Below, piece after piece: positions 9,616 through 18,952 of a stretch of 64,000 nt of DNA. Position 1 is the first letter of the stretch. Each line of letters begins with the position of its first letter. The DNA comes from Paraburkholderia ultramafica (lineage in GTDB: Bacteria > Pseudomonadota > Gammaproteobacteria > Burkholderiales > Burkholderiaceae). Position numbers and translations under genes: made by a program. Below the pieces are notes generated by a model, which saw nothing but the letters and a program-made list of their open reading frames with translations, had not been told where the DNA came from and made no database searches. The DNA is taken from the NCBI RefSeq assembly GCF_902859915.1, contig NZ_CADIKK010000009.1, positions 1 to 64,000 on the forward strand, given 5' to 3'.

Positions 9616-9744
9616 ATGAAATATTTGGCAATTACCGGCACCGTTCTCGCAGTTCTGTTTGCGATTCGTGCGGGTCAGTGCCTTCTTGCCCGAAGACGAC
9701 TGCGTCGTGCAATCCTTGCGAGCAAGTTTGGACCCAAGTGGTAA
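9616..9744 (+). CDS. Small single-pass membrane protein
   Basis: This 42-codon gene encodes one hydrophobic helix (LAITGTVLAVLFAI) followed by a basic tail (RRRLRRAILASK). A GGAG ribosome-binding site lies six bases before the ATG, which supports real translation and rejects the longer frame starting at 9535. It follows the glycosyltransferase by 67 bp on the same strand and could be the last gene of that unit. No family is recognised. Confidence 0.45.
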   Translation: MKYLAITGTVLAVLFAIRAGQCLLARRRLRRAILASKFGPKW

Positions 9745-10428
9745 GAGCGACCAGCGTGATGATTGTTCGCGGAAATTGCATTCGGTACAGGTTCAAAGTC
9801 TGGCGGCAAGGTGTTCTTGCCGAACGGCCGGTCGCACAGCCAGTCACAGTCCCAGCAATAAATGCGTCCGGCGCTGGGCGTATGTAACAAGGCAAAGAAG
9901 ATCTTTACCGACTACTACATGCCACATGGCGCACGGCTGACGACAATACGTGTCGCGCCACCGCTTTCGACTTTAGCTCGTCGGAACGTCCGACTTAAGG
10001 TGCCGGTCAACGTCAGTAGCTGGACCGACTTCGGTCCCACGCCGATCATGTTCGACTACGGCCGTTCGGTGGCGCGGTGTATCTGCCGTGAGCGATCGGT
10101 ATGGCCGAACACTTGTCGACTCTGCGGGAGAGTCCAGATGACCGTTGTATCTTGAAAGCGGCCGTTTTGGCTGCCGTCGATCGAAAGGCAGAAATGGGTC
10201 GGCTACGGAAGTTCGGCGCTGCAGCTTTAGGGGTGATCGCCGGCGCCGATTGGACTTCCGGGTGCGGGGCACAACGGTCATTTTCCATAGATGCCGGCTC
10301 ACAGGTGATCGGCGATCGTGGTCGGCTGGCGGCAACCGGTTGCCGCCAACTCGAGCGTCCGCTTTAGCAGATTGGACCAAACAAGGTTGGTGGAGTGCTC
10401 AGGCATCTTGCATCTACGGAACCACTCT
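9745..10428. other. Intergenic stretch with repeat-like non-coding DNA
   Basis: Overlapping open frames are present on both strands between about 9860 and 10380, but none has a credible start, ribosome-binding site or domain. The 9970-10340 part, with paired CGGCCGTT and AAGCGGCCG motifs, looks like a dispersed Burkholderia-type intergenic element, similar in style to 6300-6700 (inference by appearance). I see no RNA gene. Confidence 0.35.
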
Positions 10429-10593
10429 TCACCGTATATTGCGGAGACGAGTCTGCTCACGCTGGCGCATGCGTTGGCGAATCTGCACATAGAGATTGGC
10501 GTCTGGATTCGAAAGGTCGCGAAACGTAACCGCCAGAGAATATCGCTCGGCGAGATCTTGTCGAGGATTCCAGGGTTCGTCTTTTCTTGTCAC
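10429..10593 (-). CDS. Hypothetical small protein or gene fragment
   Basis: On the minus strand, a 54-residue frame from a GTG reads RKDEPWNPRQDLAERYSLAV and continues with natural protein composition to a TGA at 10429. It sits 27 bp after the stop of the neighbouring minus-strand frame (10621-10890), so the two could be consecutive small genes or pieces of one broken gene. No family is recognised and no good ribosome-binding site is present. Confidence 0.3.
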   Translation of the reverse strand: MTRKDEPWNPRQDLAERYSLAVTFRDLSNPDANLYVQIRQRMRQREQTRLRNIR

Positions 10594-10620
10594 GACTATG
10601 AATAAACGTCTTTCTTTAGA

Positions 10621-10890
10621 TTACTTGTAGGTCCACGTTGCGCTTTGCAGTGTTCCTTTTGATCTTGCTGTTGCGTTGATGTTCGCGAAAGTAGATTCCG
10701 CCAGCTTTTGTGCGGCCGCCACTCGGTTACTATTGAACCATGCGCTCATCCGTGCCCGCTCGTCAGCTCGATCAAGTGGCCAGAGCTCCACGTCGACAAT
10801 CGACGACACATCATCAGGCAAACCGAGCTGAGCAAGCGCAAAGCCAGTGCGGTCTGCGGCCGTCCACGAGTCGAATCCACGAATCGCCAA
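10621..10890 (-). CDS. Hypothetical protein, possibly 5'-truncated
   Basis: An 89-residue frame begins at TTG 10890. Natural-looking sequence continues in frame upstream (ARNVTYANLLLAIRGFDSW) to a stop at 10969-10971 without any conventional start, which suggests loss of the original 5' end. Composition (WTAADRTGFALAQLGLPDD, DVELWPLDRADERARM) is that of a soluble protein. No function is recognised. Confidence 0.35.
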   Translation of the reverse strand: MAIRGFDSWTAADRTGFALAQLGLPDDVSSIVDVELWPLDRADERARMSAWFNSNRVAAAQKLAESTFANINATARSKGTLQSATWTYK

Positions 10891-11055
10891 CAGAAGGTTG
10901 GCGTATGTGACGTTACGCGCACGCGAACGGGCTCTATAGCCGTTGCCGGGGGCAGCGATGACAGAGTTTTAATGTTCAGGTCACGCCGGCGCACGATCTG
11001 CAACACATACTGTCTCCAAGACTTGCCAATTGGCGGTCGTAACATGGAGATCAAA

Positions 11056-11325
11056 ATGAACGCGTCAAAGCTCGCAATAGTAAGTATGGCCGGGGCTCTC
11101 GTACTCGGCAGCATCTCAACTACAGCTTCTGCTCAAAAGACGAGAGATCAGGTGCGTCAGGAATTACTTCAGGCGCAGCATGATGGGCTGGTAGTGGCGG
11201 GCAAACAACCCTATCCGCCTACGGCAGAGACCCAGGCTCGCAATAAGGAACTGCATGCAATAACGAAGCACGCTGGGCAGACGGGCTCGGGATTTGATTC
11301 ACACGACTATATTGCTCAGCAGTAG
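11056..11325 (+). CDS. DUF4148 secreted protein
   Basis: This 89-residue protein has a clear Sec signal peptide (KLAIVSMAGALVLGSISTTASA, cleaved near residue 26). It is followed by the short DUF4148 core: TRDQVRQELLQAQHDGLVV, then KQPYPPT. DUF4148 proteins are small periplasmic proteins, often in many copies in Burkholderia-type genomes, with unknown function. The ATG at 11056 is preferred to 11044 because GGAG lies about six bases before it. It stands alone and is convergent with the sensor kinase gene downstream. Confidence 0.75.
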   Translation: MNASKLAIVSMAGALVLGSISTTASAQKTRDQVRQELLQAQHDGLVVAGKQPYPPTAETQARNKELHAITKHAGQTGSGFDSHDYIAQQ

Positions 11326-11429
11326 GGCGTCATTCCGTTCACATTTAGCGAGGGAATAAGCGTAGACGGGTGGCCGAACCCATCCGTCACGTCATGCTCG
11401 CTCTGGCGAAGCCGCTCTAACGGGGAAAG

Positions 11430-12830
11430 TTACGCCCGCTTCGGGAAGAGGAGCCAGAATGTCGTCAGCACTCCTGGCGCGCTATTTACTCCGCATTGCC
11501 CTTGATGAAGATCCATGATTGAACGGACAATTGCCAGTCCCAGCCCCGTTCCAGAAGCCGAGTTATGTCGGGATGGATCAATCCGGTAAAACCGATCGAA
11601 AAGCTTTTGCGTATGTTCTGATGCGATGCCTTTTCCGACGTCGGAAACCTCAATGGTTGTGCCGTCCGCCTGCCCAACGCACTTCACAATGACCTCAGAG
11701 CCTCGCGGCGCACTTACCAATGCGTTCGACAGAAGGTTGCTAAGCGCCCTCTGGAAAAGCAGCAGTTCGGCATCGACACTTGCCTGCCCCTCGACGCGAA
11801 CAGTAATACCAGCGTCTTCAGCCATCGCCTCATAGAAACCCGCCACCCGACCCGCTTCCACGTTGGCGTCCAGGCGGCAGACCTTGATGGGCGACTCAGC
11901 GCTGTCGGACCGTGCAAGGAACAACATGTCTTCGATCATCCTTGAGAGACGCTGGTATTCATCAATACTCGATTCAATAACCTCTCGATAGTCTTCGGCA
12001 AGTCGAGGCTGTGACAATGCAACCTGCGCTGCGGCCTGGAGATTAGTCAAAGGAGTGCGCATGTCGTGCGCGAGATTGGAGGAAAACTGACTGAGGCGGG
12101 TAAAAGATTCGTTCAATCGGGAAAGCATGCCGTTAAATGCCAGCTCCAGCTCCTTAAGCTCACCAGAAGTATCTAGGGATGGAAGTGGATGTGCTAACCG
12201 GCTCGTAGACATTTCCTCTGCGCGTGATATCAAACGGCGTAGAGGACTCAGTCCGAACGTGGCAATGCCGTAGGCAAATGCGGCCGCGACGACTATCCCA
12301 AGCACTTCGATAACGACGATGGTGTACGCATGATGATGAAGCAACGCGAGGTCAGCGGAACGGTCGTACTGAATTGCAACCCGTGTTGAGAATATGGATG
12401 ATTCGCCAAGTGGGGCATCGAAGACAAGGTAGCGGAGTTTGCCGTCTTCGGAGTCAATGGTGATCGGTCGCTCAATCGTTCGCCTCGCCAGAATCTGCGG
12501 ATCCCGAACGAATGCGGCGGTTGTGACGAGTGCCTGTCCGGTCGAGTCAACAATGGCGAGGTCCATATTTCTGTGACCATGCAAGGGGTCAATCCACCGT
12601 GGCGTATCACGTGCAACCTCGTCCACGTTATGGGCCGCTCGGAGATGGGCCTGAAGAGCAGACATCATGCCGTGCATCTGTTCGGCGGCAACAAGGTCGA
12701 TGCGATTTCTTAGCGACTCATACAGCGCGAGCTCGCTCAACGCAAGGAAGACAGACATTGACAATGCGACAAGGACCGCAAGACGGGCGCGGAGCGTTAT
12801 CGGCAACATTCGTCTTGTCACGAGTCGCAC
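11430..12830 (-). CDS. Heavy-metal-type sensor histidine kinase (CusS/IrlS-like)
   Basis: This 466-residue inner-membrane kinase has TM1 at about 15-38, a periplasmic sensor to about residue 160, TM2, a HAMP linker ([13 protein letters not shown]), an H-box with the phospho-acceptor His in [14 protein letters not shown], an N-box ([11 protein letters not shown]), and G-boxes (VSDVGKGI and GTGLGLAIV). All catalytic motifs are intact. The architecture is that of CusS/CopS/IrlS metal-responsive kinases. Its start overlaps the response-regulator gene by 13 bp, and the pair is divergent from the heavy-metal RND operon, so I infer that it senses a periplasmic metal ion and switches that operon on. 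Confidence 0.92.
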   Translation of the reverse strand: MRLVTRRMLPITLRARLAVLVALSMSVFLALSELALYESLRNRIDLVAAEQMHGMMSALQAHLRAAHNVDEVARDTPRWIDPLHGHRNMDLAIVDSTGQALVTTAAFVRDPQILARRTIERPITIDSEDGKLRYLVFDAPLGESSIFSTRVAIQYDRSADLALLHHHAYTIVVIEVLGIVVAAAFAYGIATFGLSPLRRLISRAEEMSTSRLAHPLPSLDTSGELKELELAFNGMLSRLNESFTRLSQFSSNLAHDMRTPLTNLQAAAQVALSQPRLAEDYREVIESSIDEYQRLSRMIEDMLFLARSDSAESPIKVCRLDANVEAGRVAGFYEAMAEDAGITVRVEGQASVDAELLLFQRALSNLLSNALVSAPRGSEVIVKCVGQADGTTIEVSDVGKGIASEHTQKLFDRFYRIDPSRHNSASGTGLGLAIVRSIMDLHQGQCGVNSAPGVLTTFWLLFPKRA

Positions 12831-13501
12831 GTTTCCCTTTTTTCCAGCACGTAGCCCATGCCCCGCACGGTGTGAATCAGCTTGGGTAGATAGGAATCGT
12901 CGATTTTAGAGCGTAGCCGACGGATGGCGGAATCCACGACGTTTGTATCACTGCTGAAGTTCATGTCCCAAATCTGCGATGCAATCGTGGCTCGAGGAAG
13001 GATTTCCCCTTCGCGGCGCATGAGTAACCAGAGCAACGCAAACTCCTTTGCTGTGAGCAAAATTGCGTCACCCTGACGGGTAGCTTTGCGTCGCGTGAGG
13101 TCAAGTTGCAGATCAGCGACCTGAAGAACATTGGTGTCGCGTGGCTGACCACGTCGCAGAATTGTCCTTACACGCGCAGTCAGCTCAACAAAGTCGAAAG
13201 GCTTCACGAGATAGTCGTCAGCACCTAGCTCAAGTCCTTTGACGCGATCGCTCACGTCGTCACGCGCAGTGAGGAAAAGGACTGGGGTAGGCTTTGATTT
13301 ACGGAGATTCTGGAGAAGTGTCCAGCCATCTTGACCAGGTAGCATCACGTCGAGTATCAGCAGGTCATAGTCTTCCATCTCCGCCTGGTGCTGTCCCGTG
13401 ATGCCATCCTCGACCCAGTCGACTGTATAGCCGGCTTCGGCCAGACCTCGGCGAAGATATCCCCCCGTCTTCGGTTCGTCCTCAACAATCAGAATTCGCA
13501 T
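12818..13501 (-). CDS. OmpR/PhoB-type response regulator (CusR/IrlR-like)
   Basis: This 227-residue protein has a receiver domain ([20 protein letters not shown], phospho-acceptor Asp in [10 protein letters not shown], Lys in LVKPFDF) and a C-terminal winged helix (about 130-220, ending [11 protein letters not shown]). The start at 13501 is preferred over the longer frame because it gives the canonical receiver N-terminus and has a GAGG-type ribosome-binding site. It forms a translationally linked pair with the kinase and probably activates the divergent MFP-RND-OMF genes by binding in the 13502-14437 region. Confidence 0.93.
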   Translation of the reverse strand: MRILIVEDEPKTGGYLRRGLAEAGYTVDWVEDGITGQHQAEMEDYDLLILDVMLPGQDGWTLLQNLRKSKPTPVLFLTARDDVSDRVKGLELGADDYLVKPFDFVELTARVRTILRRGQPRDTNVLQVADLQLDLTRRKATRQGDAILLTAKEFALLWLLMRREGEILPRATIASQIWDMNFSSDTNVVDSAIRRLRSKIDDSYLPKLIHTVRGMGYVLEKRETCDS

Positions 13502-14437
13502 CCTGCACACCTCTTTAATCAGGCCAATGGACACGCTTGCCGCTGCAATACGAGTCTTCGTTGCGTGTGTTGCGTAATCCAGCAATTTCGCTGCCTCAAC
13601 CTAACCCAAACGCTGGGGGGCGCCGCCCCACGGTGACATCTGAAAAGGCAAATGCGACGTCATATGCTACGGACGCGCTGAAGCGCACTGATGACGTCAA
13701 GATGAGATTTCCGTCATTTTGGCATTGAACTCGACAATCGCATATATCGTGGGGAGCATGGCACAGTCAAAGTCCTACGCACCCAAAGGGACTGACGCAC
13801 TCCCCCTGCTGGCGTCAACATCGCGACGGAAACAGCGGATAACCTGGTGTCAGTCGAATATGAAATGTAGCGCGATGCTTTCCATGGACTTTTCGCGGCC
13901 ACGTAGGCCTTCATCGGCATATCTTTGCCTTCGTGACCTTTTGTCCAGCCTGCGGCTGGTTTTCTTTCGCTCAGGCAAGCGCTTGGCCGAGCACCCAGGA
14001 CTGGCACTGCCAGCTGCGAGCGGCATGCCGGACGCCCAGCGGACCCGCTTGCGTTTTGAATCGTCGATTCGGCCATGCGCGCGCTGCAGACCTGATCTAC
14101 TCCCGACTCATTTGACATTTCCAGAGACTGGCAGCGGCGATCGCGATTTCTGACAGTTTTCTCATTTTTCCATCATCTTCCCGCACCGCGTTATCCGCAC
14201 ACTTGCATTGTCTTTGCGGAACAACGATGAGAAAGGCCTGAAAGTCCGGCGTTGCTGCGGAGAAAAGAGACTCGCATGCGATTCAGTCGGTATGAAGGCA
14301 ATTCACAAGATACCCAGCCAGACATCTTTCAGGCGACCCGCGAAAGAAAGGTGTCTCGCGGTGGCGGGGCAGACGGGAAAGTTCGCATCTCGCAATGCAG
14401 TACTGGCGTCGCCTGGAGCGACAATTTGGAGTTTCTT
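13502..14437. promoter_or_regulatory. Divergent promoter region between two-component genes and RND operon
   Basis: About 936 bp separates the response-regulator start from the membrane-fusion-protein start. Open frames here (for example 13714-14118 minus and 13719-14153 plus) mirror each other and show no domain or ribosome-binding site. The response regulator's binding site is expected here, but I could not identify a certain operator by eye. The region is unusually long for such a pair and may contain decayed inserted DNA. Confidence 0.4.
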
Positions 14438-15556
14438 ATGTGGGAAACACTTCGGGCGGATAAGCTCACGCTTTCGGCGAGCATTGCCATTGCTTGCCTT
14501 TGCTTGACTCTGCCCAGTTACGCTGCGGAACAAACAGCGGAATTCGCCGTATCGCCGTCCCAGATGCAGGGTCTAGGCATTACGGTGCTAAAACTCAGCG
14601 ACCCAGGTGTTGTCCCGGCAATAGCCGCGCCGGCGCGGGCTGTACTATCGCCGAATCGGGACATGGTAGTCAGCGCTCCGTTAGATGGAGTGGTGGACCG
14701 GCTGCTCGTCAATCCTCATGACGTTGTCAAGGCCGGGCAGCCATTGATGCAGCTTGCCAGTCCTGCCTATAGCGACCTTCAGCTCAGGTTGATGGATGCA
14801 TCTTCAAAGGCGCGGCTGGCGCGACAAACGTTGGACCGTGAGGCCAAGCTGTTCGCTGAAGGCATTATTCCCGAGCGCCGCGTGCAGGAAGCGCAGGCAG
14901 GTGACAGCGCTGCAAGCGCGGCACTTCGACAGATTGAAGCGGAACTCAGGCTCGCTGGAGCGGACCCCTCAGGCGCGCGACGCTCGGCAGCAGCCGGCAA
15001 AATTGACGCCGTGCTGATCGTCCGTGCCCGCAGCAACGGACTGGTCGTGTCCTTGGATGCAAAGCCAGGCCAACGCGTACGCCAGGCAGATTTGCTAGCT
15101 CGAATCGCGGATTTGAGCGAAATGTGGCTCGAAATTCAGGTGCCGACGAACACCGACGTTGCTCGCGGCACGGCCTTAACGGTCACCGGCAAGGATGTGC
15201 GCGCGGTGGCCGAGTCGACCGGGAGAATGGTTAGCGATAGTCAGACCACGACCCTTCGGGCACGCGTAACTGCAGGCGCCGACAAGTTGCTGCCAGGCGA
15301 AGTGCTGCAAGTCAACATTCCAGCCCCTACACCTGAAGGGTGGACATTGCCTTTGCCATCGGTTACCCGGCAGGATGACAGAGCGTACGTGTTCGTACGA
15401 AGCTCGAAGGGTTTCGTCGCGACGCCAATTAACGTGCTCTCAAGTGCCGGTCAATCAGTCCGTGTGCAGGGCAACCTGAAGCGCGGTCAGGAAGTTGCCG
15501 TAAGTTCGGTGATTGCGCTGAAGGCAGCCTGGCTCGGCAAGGGTGGAGGCGAGTAA
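14438..15556 (+). CDS. Periplasmic adaptor (membrane fusion protein) of heavy-metal RND efflux, CzcB/CusB-like
   Basis: This 372-residue protein has a signal peptide (LSASIAIACLCLTLPSYAA), a lipoyl/barrel-sandwich half (VVSAPLDGVVDRLLVNPHDVVKAGQPL), a coiled-coil hairpin (about 115-190) and a second lipoyl half plus beta-barrel (NGLVVSLDAKPGQRV). This is the normal order for adaptors bridging the RND pump and outer-membrane channel. ATG 14438 is chosen because GGAG lies seven bases before it and a signal peptide follows directly; upstream residues of the longer frame look non-coding. Its TAA overlaps the pump's ATG by one base. Confidence 0.92.
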   Translation: MWETLRADKLTLSASIAIACLCLTLPSYAAEQTAEFAVSPSQMQGLGITVLKLSDPGVVPAIAAPARAVLSPNRDMVVSAPLDGVVDRLLVNPHDVVKAGQPLMQLASPAYSDLQLRLMDASSKARLARQTLDREAKLFAEGIIPERRVQEAQAGDSAASAALRQIEAELRLAGADPSGARRSAAAGKIDAVLIVRARSNGLVVSLDAKPGQRVRQADLLARIADLSEMWLEIQVPTNTDVARGTALTVTGKDVRAVAESTGRMVSDSQTTTLRARVTAGADKLLPGEVLQVNIPAPTPEGWTLPLPSVTRQDDRAYVFVRSSKGFVATPINVLSSAGQSVRVQGNLKRGQEVAVSSVIALKAAWLGKGGGE

Positions 15557-18500
15557 TGCTCACCCGTCTTGTTCAGTTCGCCCTGTCACAGCGTCTATTC
15601 GTGCTTCTCGGAGCCGCGCTGCTCGCCGGATTCGGTTGGTATTCGTTCCGTAACCTTCCGATCGATGCGTTTCCAGACGTCTCCAGCACTCAGGTCAAGG
15701 TGATTCTGAAGGCGCCCGGCATGACGCCGGAAGAAGCCGAGAATCGAATTGCAGCACCTATAGAAGTGGAGATGCTCGGCATCCCCCGGCAAAAGATGCT
15801 GCGATCGGTATCCAAGTACGGCATCGTCGATGTAACGATCGACTTTGAGGATGGAACCGACATTTACTGGGCCCGTCAGCAGGTCGGCGAGCGCCTGGCA
15901 AACATCCAGAGCGATTTACCCCCGGGCCTTTCCGGCGGGATGGCACCCATTACCACGCCGTTGGGTGAAATGTATCAATTCACCATTGAAGCGCCCCGGA
16001 TGTCACTTGAGGAGCGGCGGCTCGTGCTTGACTGGTCCATTCGGCCAGCGCTGCGGACCGTGCCCGGGGTTGCGGATGTCAATTCACTCGGCGGCAAAGT
16101 CCGGAGCTTCGAAATCGTGCCTGACGCCGCACGGCTCAGCGCAATGGGTTTATCCACAGCATCCATCCGTAAGGCGATCGAGGAGAACAACCGGAACGAT
16201 GGCGCGGGACGTCTCGGCGAAGGCGACGAGGTGTTGCTCGTACGCGCGGAAGGAAGTATCCGGAACGCCGACGACATCCGTGCGGTGGTGGTCGCAAAGA
16301 AAGATGACGTTCCCGTCCGGCTGGGAGATGTCGCCGAAGTTCGCCTGGGAAGCGTCACGCGGTACGGTGTTGTAACGAAGGACGGATCGGCCGAAGCAGT
16401 CGAAGGTCTCGTGCTCGGACTGGCCGGAGCAAACGCCCAGCAGGTCGTTGAGGGGGTAACGCGCAAACTTGCCGAACTCCAACCGACCCTGCCGCCTGGT
16501 GTCACCATCAAGCCCTTCTACAATCGGGCGCAACTTGTCGAGCGCGCAGTAGGGACCGTGTCGCGCGCGCTGCTCGAAGCCACGGTACTCGTGCTCATCC
16601 TGCTTGGTGCGTTCCTTGGCAACGTCCGGGCCGCCATAACTGTCGCACTTATATTGCCGCTTTCCGCGCTCTGGACGTTTATCGCCATGCGAATGACGGG
16701 CATGTCCGCCAACCTGATGAGTCTTGGCGGCCTGGCCATCGCACTCGGCATGCTGGTTGATGCTGCGGTTGTAGTGGTCGAGAATATCGTTCAGCAGTTA
16801 GGTCACGACAAGACTTCTGACAAACTTCCGCGCCTGCACATCATTCTTCGCGCAGTCAGGGAAGTCGCGGCGCCGGTGGTATCCGGCGTCCTCATCATCG
16901 TCACCGTCTTCCTTCCACTCCTTACCCTTCAGAATCTTGAAGGCAAGTTCTTCGTGCCTGTGGCAATGACCATAGTCTTCGCGCTCGCGGGTTCTCTACT
17001 GCTCTCGCTGACTGTCATCCCGGTTGTCGCGTCGTATCTCATCAAAAAGGTGTCGCACGAAGACCCGTGGCTCGTACGCAAACTGATGAATGTCTACGAG
17101 CCGCTTCTCGCCGCAGCGCTCCGGCGCGAGAAGCTCGTGTACGGAGTCGCTGTTGCCATGCTCGTCGGTGCCGGCATCGTTTACATGGGCGTGGGCAAAA
17201 CGTTCCTGCCCACAATGGATGAAGGCGATCTGATCGTTGGTATTGAAAAGCTTCCTTCGGTAAGTCTTGAAGAGACAGCTGCGCTGGATATGAAGATTCA
17301 CCAGGCGCTGATGCGCCAAATCCCGGAGATTGAGGGCGTCGTCGCCCGCGCGGGCTCTGACGAAATCGGCCTCGATCCGATGGGTCTTAACCAGACCGAC
17401 ACTTTTCTCGTGCTGAAGCCGCGTTCTGAATGGAAGCTGGCGAACAAGGACGAACTGATTTCCAAGGTTCGTTCCGTTCTCGACCAGATGCCCGGAATCA
17501 GCTACAGCTTCACGCAGCCAATCGACATGCGCGTATCCGAAATGATTATCGGCGTGCGTGGCGACCTCGCCATCAAGGTCTTTGGTCCTGACCTCAATAC
17601 CTTGAGTGACATTGCCGGTAAGATCGAGGCGACCATGAAAACGGTCAGTGGTAACCAGGACGTGTACACCGTTCAGAACGACGGCGTCCAGTATCTGCGC
17701 GTGATCGTTGACCGGCTTGCTGCTGGAAATTATGGGCTTTCGGTGGAGGACGTCCAGGATGCCCTGCGTGTGCAGATTGAAGGGCAGCGCGTTGGTACTG
17801 TCACTGACGGTGTCCGACGGACTCCCATCGTGCTCCGCGGCCCAGACCTCGTGCGGATCTCGCCCGCGGAGTTTGCGGCGATGCGGATTGCGACGCCCGC
17901 GGGCCAGTCTATCCCCCTCCAGTCGCTGGCAACCCTGAAGCGGGATGGTGGCCCCGTTCAGGTGAATCGGGAGCTTGGCAGCCGCTACAGCGTGGTCATT
18001 GCGAACGTCGATGGTCGGGACCTCGTTGGATTCGTAGAAGAAGCGAAGCAAAAGGTCGAACAGGCCGTGAAGCTGCCGCAGGGCTACAGCATCACCTGGG
18101 GTGGTCAGTTCGAGAATCAGCAGCGCGCTGCGGCCCGTCTCGCACTGGTTGTACCACTTGCGCTAGGCATCATTTTTCTGATTCTGTTTTCCACTTTCGG
18201 AACCGTGCGTCAAGCGTTGCTGGTCCTGAGCAATATTCCGTTTGCGCTGGTAGGCGGCATAGTTGGACTTTGGGTCACGGGCGAGTATCTGTCGGTGCCT
18301 GCATCGGTCGGCTTCATCGCGCTGCTCGGCATCGCTGTCCTCAATGGTGTCGTGCTAGTGAGCTACTTCAACCAGTTGCACGCGGAAGGGCTGGATCTCA
18401 TCGATTGTGTGAAACAGGGGGCGCGACGTCGGCTACGCCCCGTCCTGATGACCGCGTCGATCACCGCATTCGGGCTCGTTCCGTTGCTGTTCGCGAGCGG

Positions 18501-18657
18501 GCCGGGTTCAGAAATCCAGCGTCCTCTTGCAATTGTCGTAATTGGCGGACTCGTGACCGCGACCTCGCTGACTCTCATTCTTCTGCCGTTACTGTACCTG
18601 CGATTTGGACGGCCACAGGCTCGTGGACTTGCTTCGCCGGAGACATTCAATGATTGA
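15556..18657 (+). CDS. Heavy-metal efflux RND pump, CzcA/CusA family
   Basis: This 1033-residue pump has a full-length RND layout: TM1, a large periplasmic loop, TM2-6, a second loop, and TM7-12. It begins as other HME-RND pumps do (LPIDAFPDVSSTQVKVI). TM4 carries the proton-relay Asp at about residue 402 in GMLVDAAVVVVEN. This differs from the DFG-x-x-VDGAVV pattern of Zn/Co/Cd CzcA pumps and is closer to the A-rich TM4 of Cu/Ag and uncharacterised HME types, so the metal is uncertain. It exports metal ions across both membranes with the adaptor and channel genes on either side. No truncation is seen. Confidence 0.94.
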   Translation: MLTRLVQFALSQRLFVLLGAALLAGFGWYSFRNLPIDAFPDVSSTQVKVILKAPGMTPEEAENRIAAPIEVEMLGIPRQKMLRSVSKYGIVDVTIDFEDGTDIYWARQQVGERLANIQSDLPPGLSGGMAPITTPLGEMYQFTIEAPRMSLEERRLVLDWSIRPALRTVPGVADVNSLGGKVRSFEIVPDAARLSAMGLSTASIRKAIEENNRNDGAGRLGEGDEVLLVRAEGSIRNADDIRAVVVAKKDDVPVRLGDVAEVRLGSVTRYGVVTKDGSAEAVEGLVLGLAGANAQQVVEGVTRKLAELQPTLPPGVTIKPFYNRAQLVERAVGTVSRALLEATVLVLILLGAFLGNVRAAITVALILPLSALWTFIAMRMTGMSANLMSLGGLAIALGMLVDAAVVVVENIVQQLGHDKTSDKLPRLHIILRAVREVAAPVVSGVLIIVTVFLPLLTLQNLEGKFFVPVAMTIVFALAGSLLLSLTVIPVVASYLIKKVSHEDPWLVRKLMNVYEPLLAAALRREKLVYGVAVAMLVGAGIVYMGVGKTFLPTMDEGDLIVGIEKLPSVSLEETAALDMKIHQALMRQIPEIEGVVARAGSDEIGLDPMGLNQTDTFLVLKPRSEWKLANKDELISKVRSVLDQMPGISYSFTQPIDMRVSEMIIGVRGDLAIKVFGPDLNTLSDIAGKIEATMKTVSGNQDVYTVQNDGVQYLRVIVDRLAAGNYGLSVEDVQDALRVQIEGQRVGTVTDGVRRTPIVLRGPDLVRISPAEFAAMRIATPAGQSIPLQSLATLKRDGGPVQVNRELGSRYSVVIANVDGRDLVGFVEEAKQKVEQAVKLPQGYSITWGGQFENQQRAAARLALVVPLALGIIFLILFSTFGTVRQALLVLSNIPFALVGGIVGLWVTGEYLSVPASVGFIALLGIAVLNGVVLVSYFNQLHAEGLDLIDCVKQGARRRLRPVLMTASITAFGLVPLLFASGPGSEIQRPLAIVVIGGLVTATSLTLILLPLLYLRFGRPQARGLASPETFND

Positions 18658-18952
18658 TTGCTGTCTGAATATATTCGCACCCTCGGGTCTCGAAGAGCGT
18701 GTCCTTGACGCACTTCTTGCGATGGAGGGAACCGCGATACTCGTCAGTTCGCCTGCCTACGCGCATGGATTCGCCCACGGCACGCTGAGCACGACAGAGC
18801 AGGTCAGCGGACGCAGCAGTGCAACCGTGATTCAGTTGTTGATCCCGGAGAGCCGGCTCGCATTAATTACCTCAGGATTGCAGCAGGAGCTTGGCCGCAG
18901 TGACTTGCGTTACTGGGCCACAGCCGTTACACATGCGGGAGAATTCAAATGA
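18650..18952 (+). CDS. DUF3240 family protein (small PII-like protein of metal RND operons)
   Basis: This 100-residue soluble protein starts inside the last codons of the pump gene (8-bp overlap), and its own stop overlaps the ATG of the outer-membrane gene, so all four genes are translationally coupled. Its pattern (DCCLNIFAPSGLEERVLDALL, HGFAHGTLSTTEQVSGRS, LLIPESRLALI) matches DUF3240 as I know it, a ferredoxin-like or PII-like fold found beside CzcA/CusA-type pumps. The His, Cys and Ser content of the loop could bind metal. I infer a regulatory or metal-sensing role on the pump; no activity is established. Confidence 0.8.
   Translation: MIDCCLNIFAPSGLEERVLDALLAMEGTAILVSSPAYAHGFAHGTLSTTEQVSGRSSATVIQLLIPESRLALITSGLQQELGRSDLRYWATAVTHAGEFK

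Noticed and set aside
13714..14153. Overlapping frames on both strands in the two-component/RND promoter region
   Set aside because: Neither has a domain, ribosome-binding site or codon bias I could recognise, so I left the region as regulatory/intergenic.
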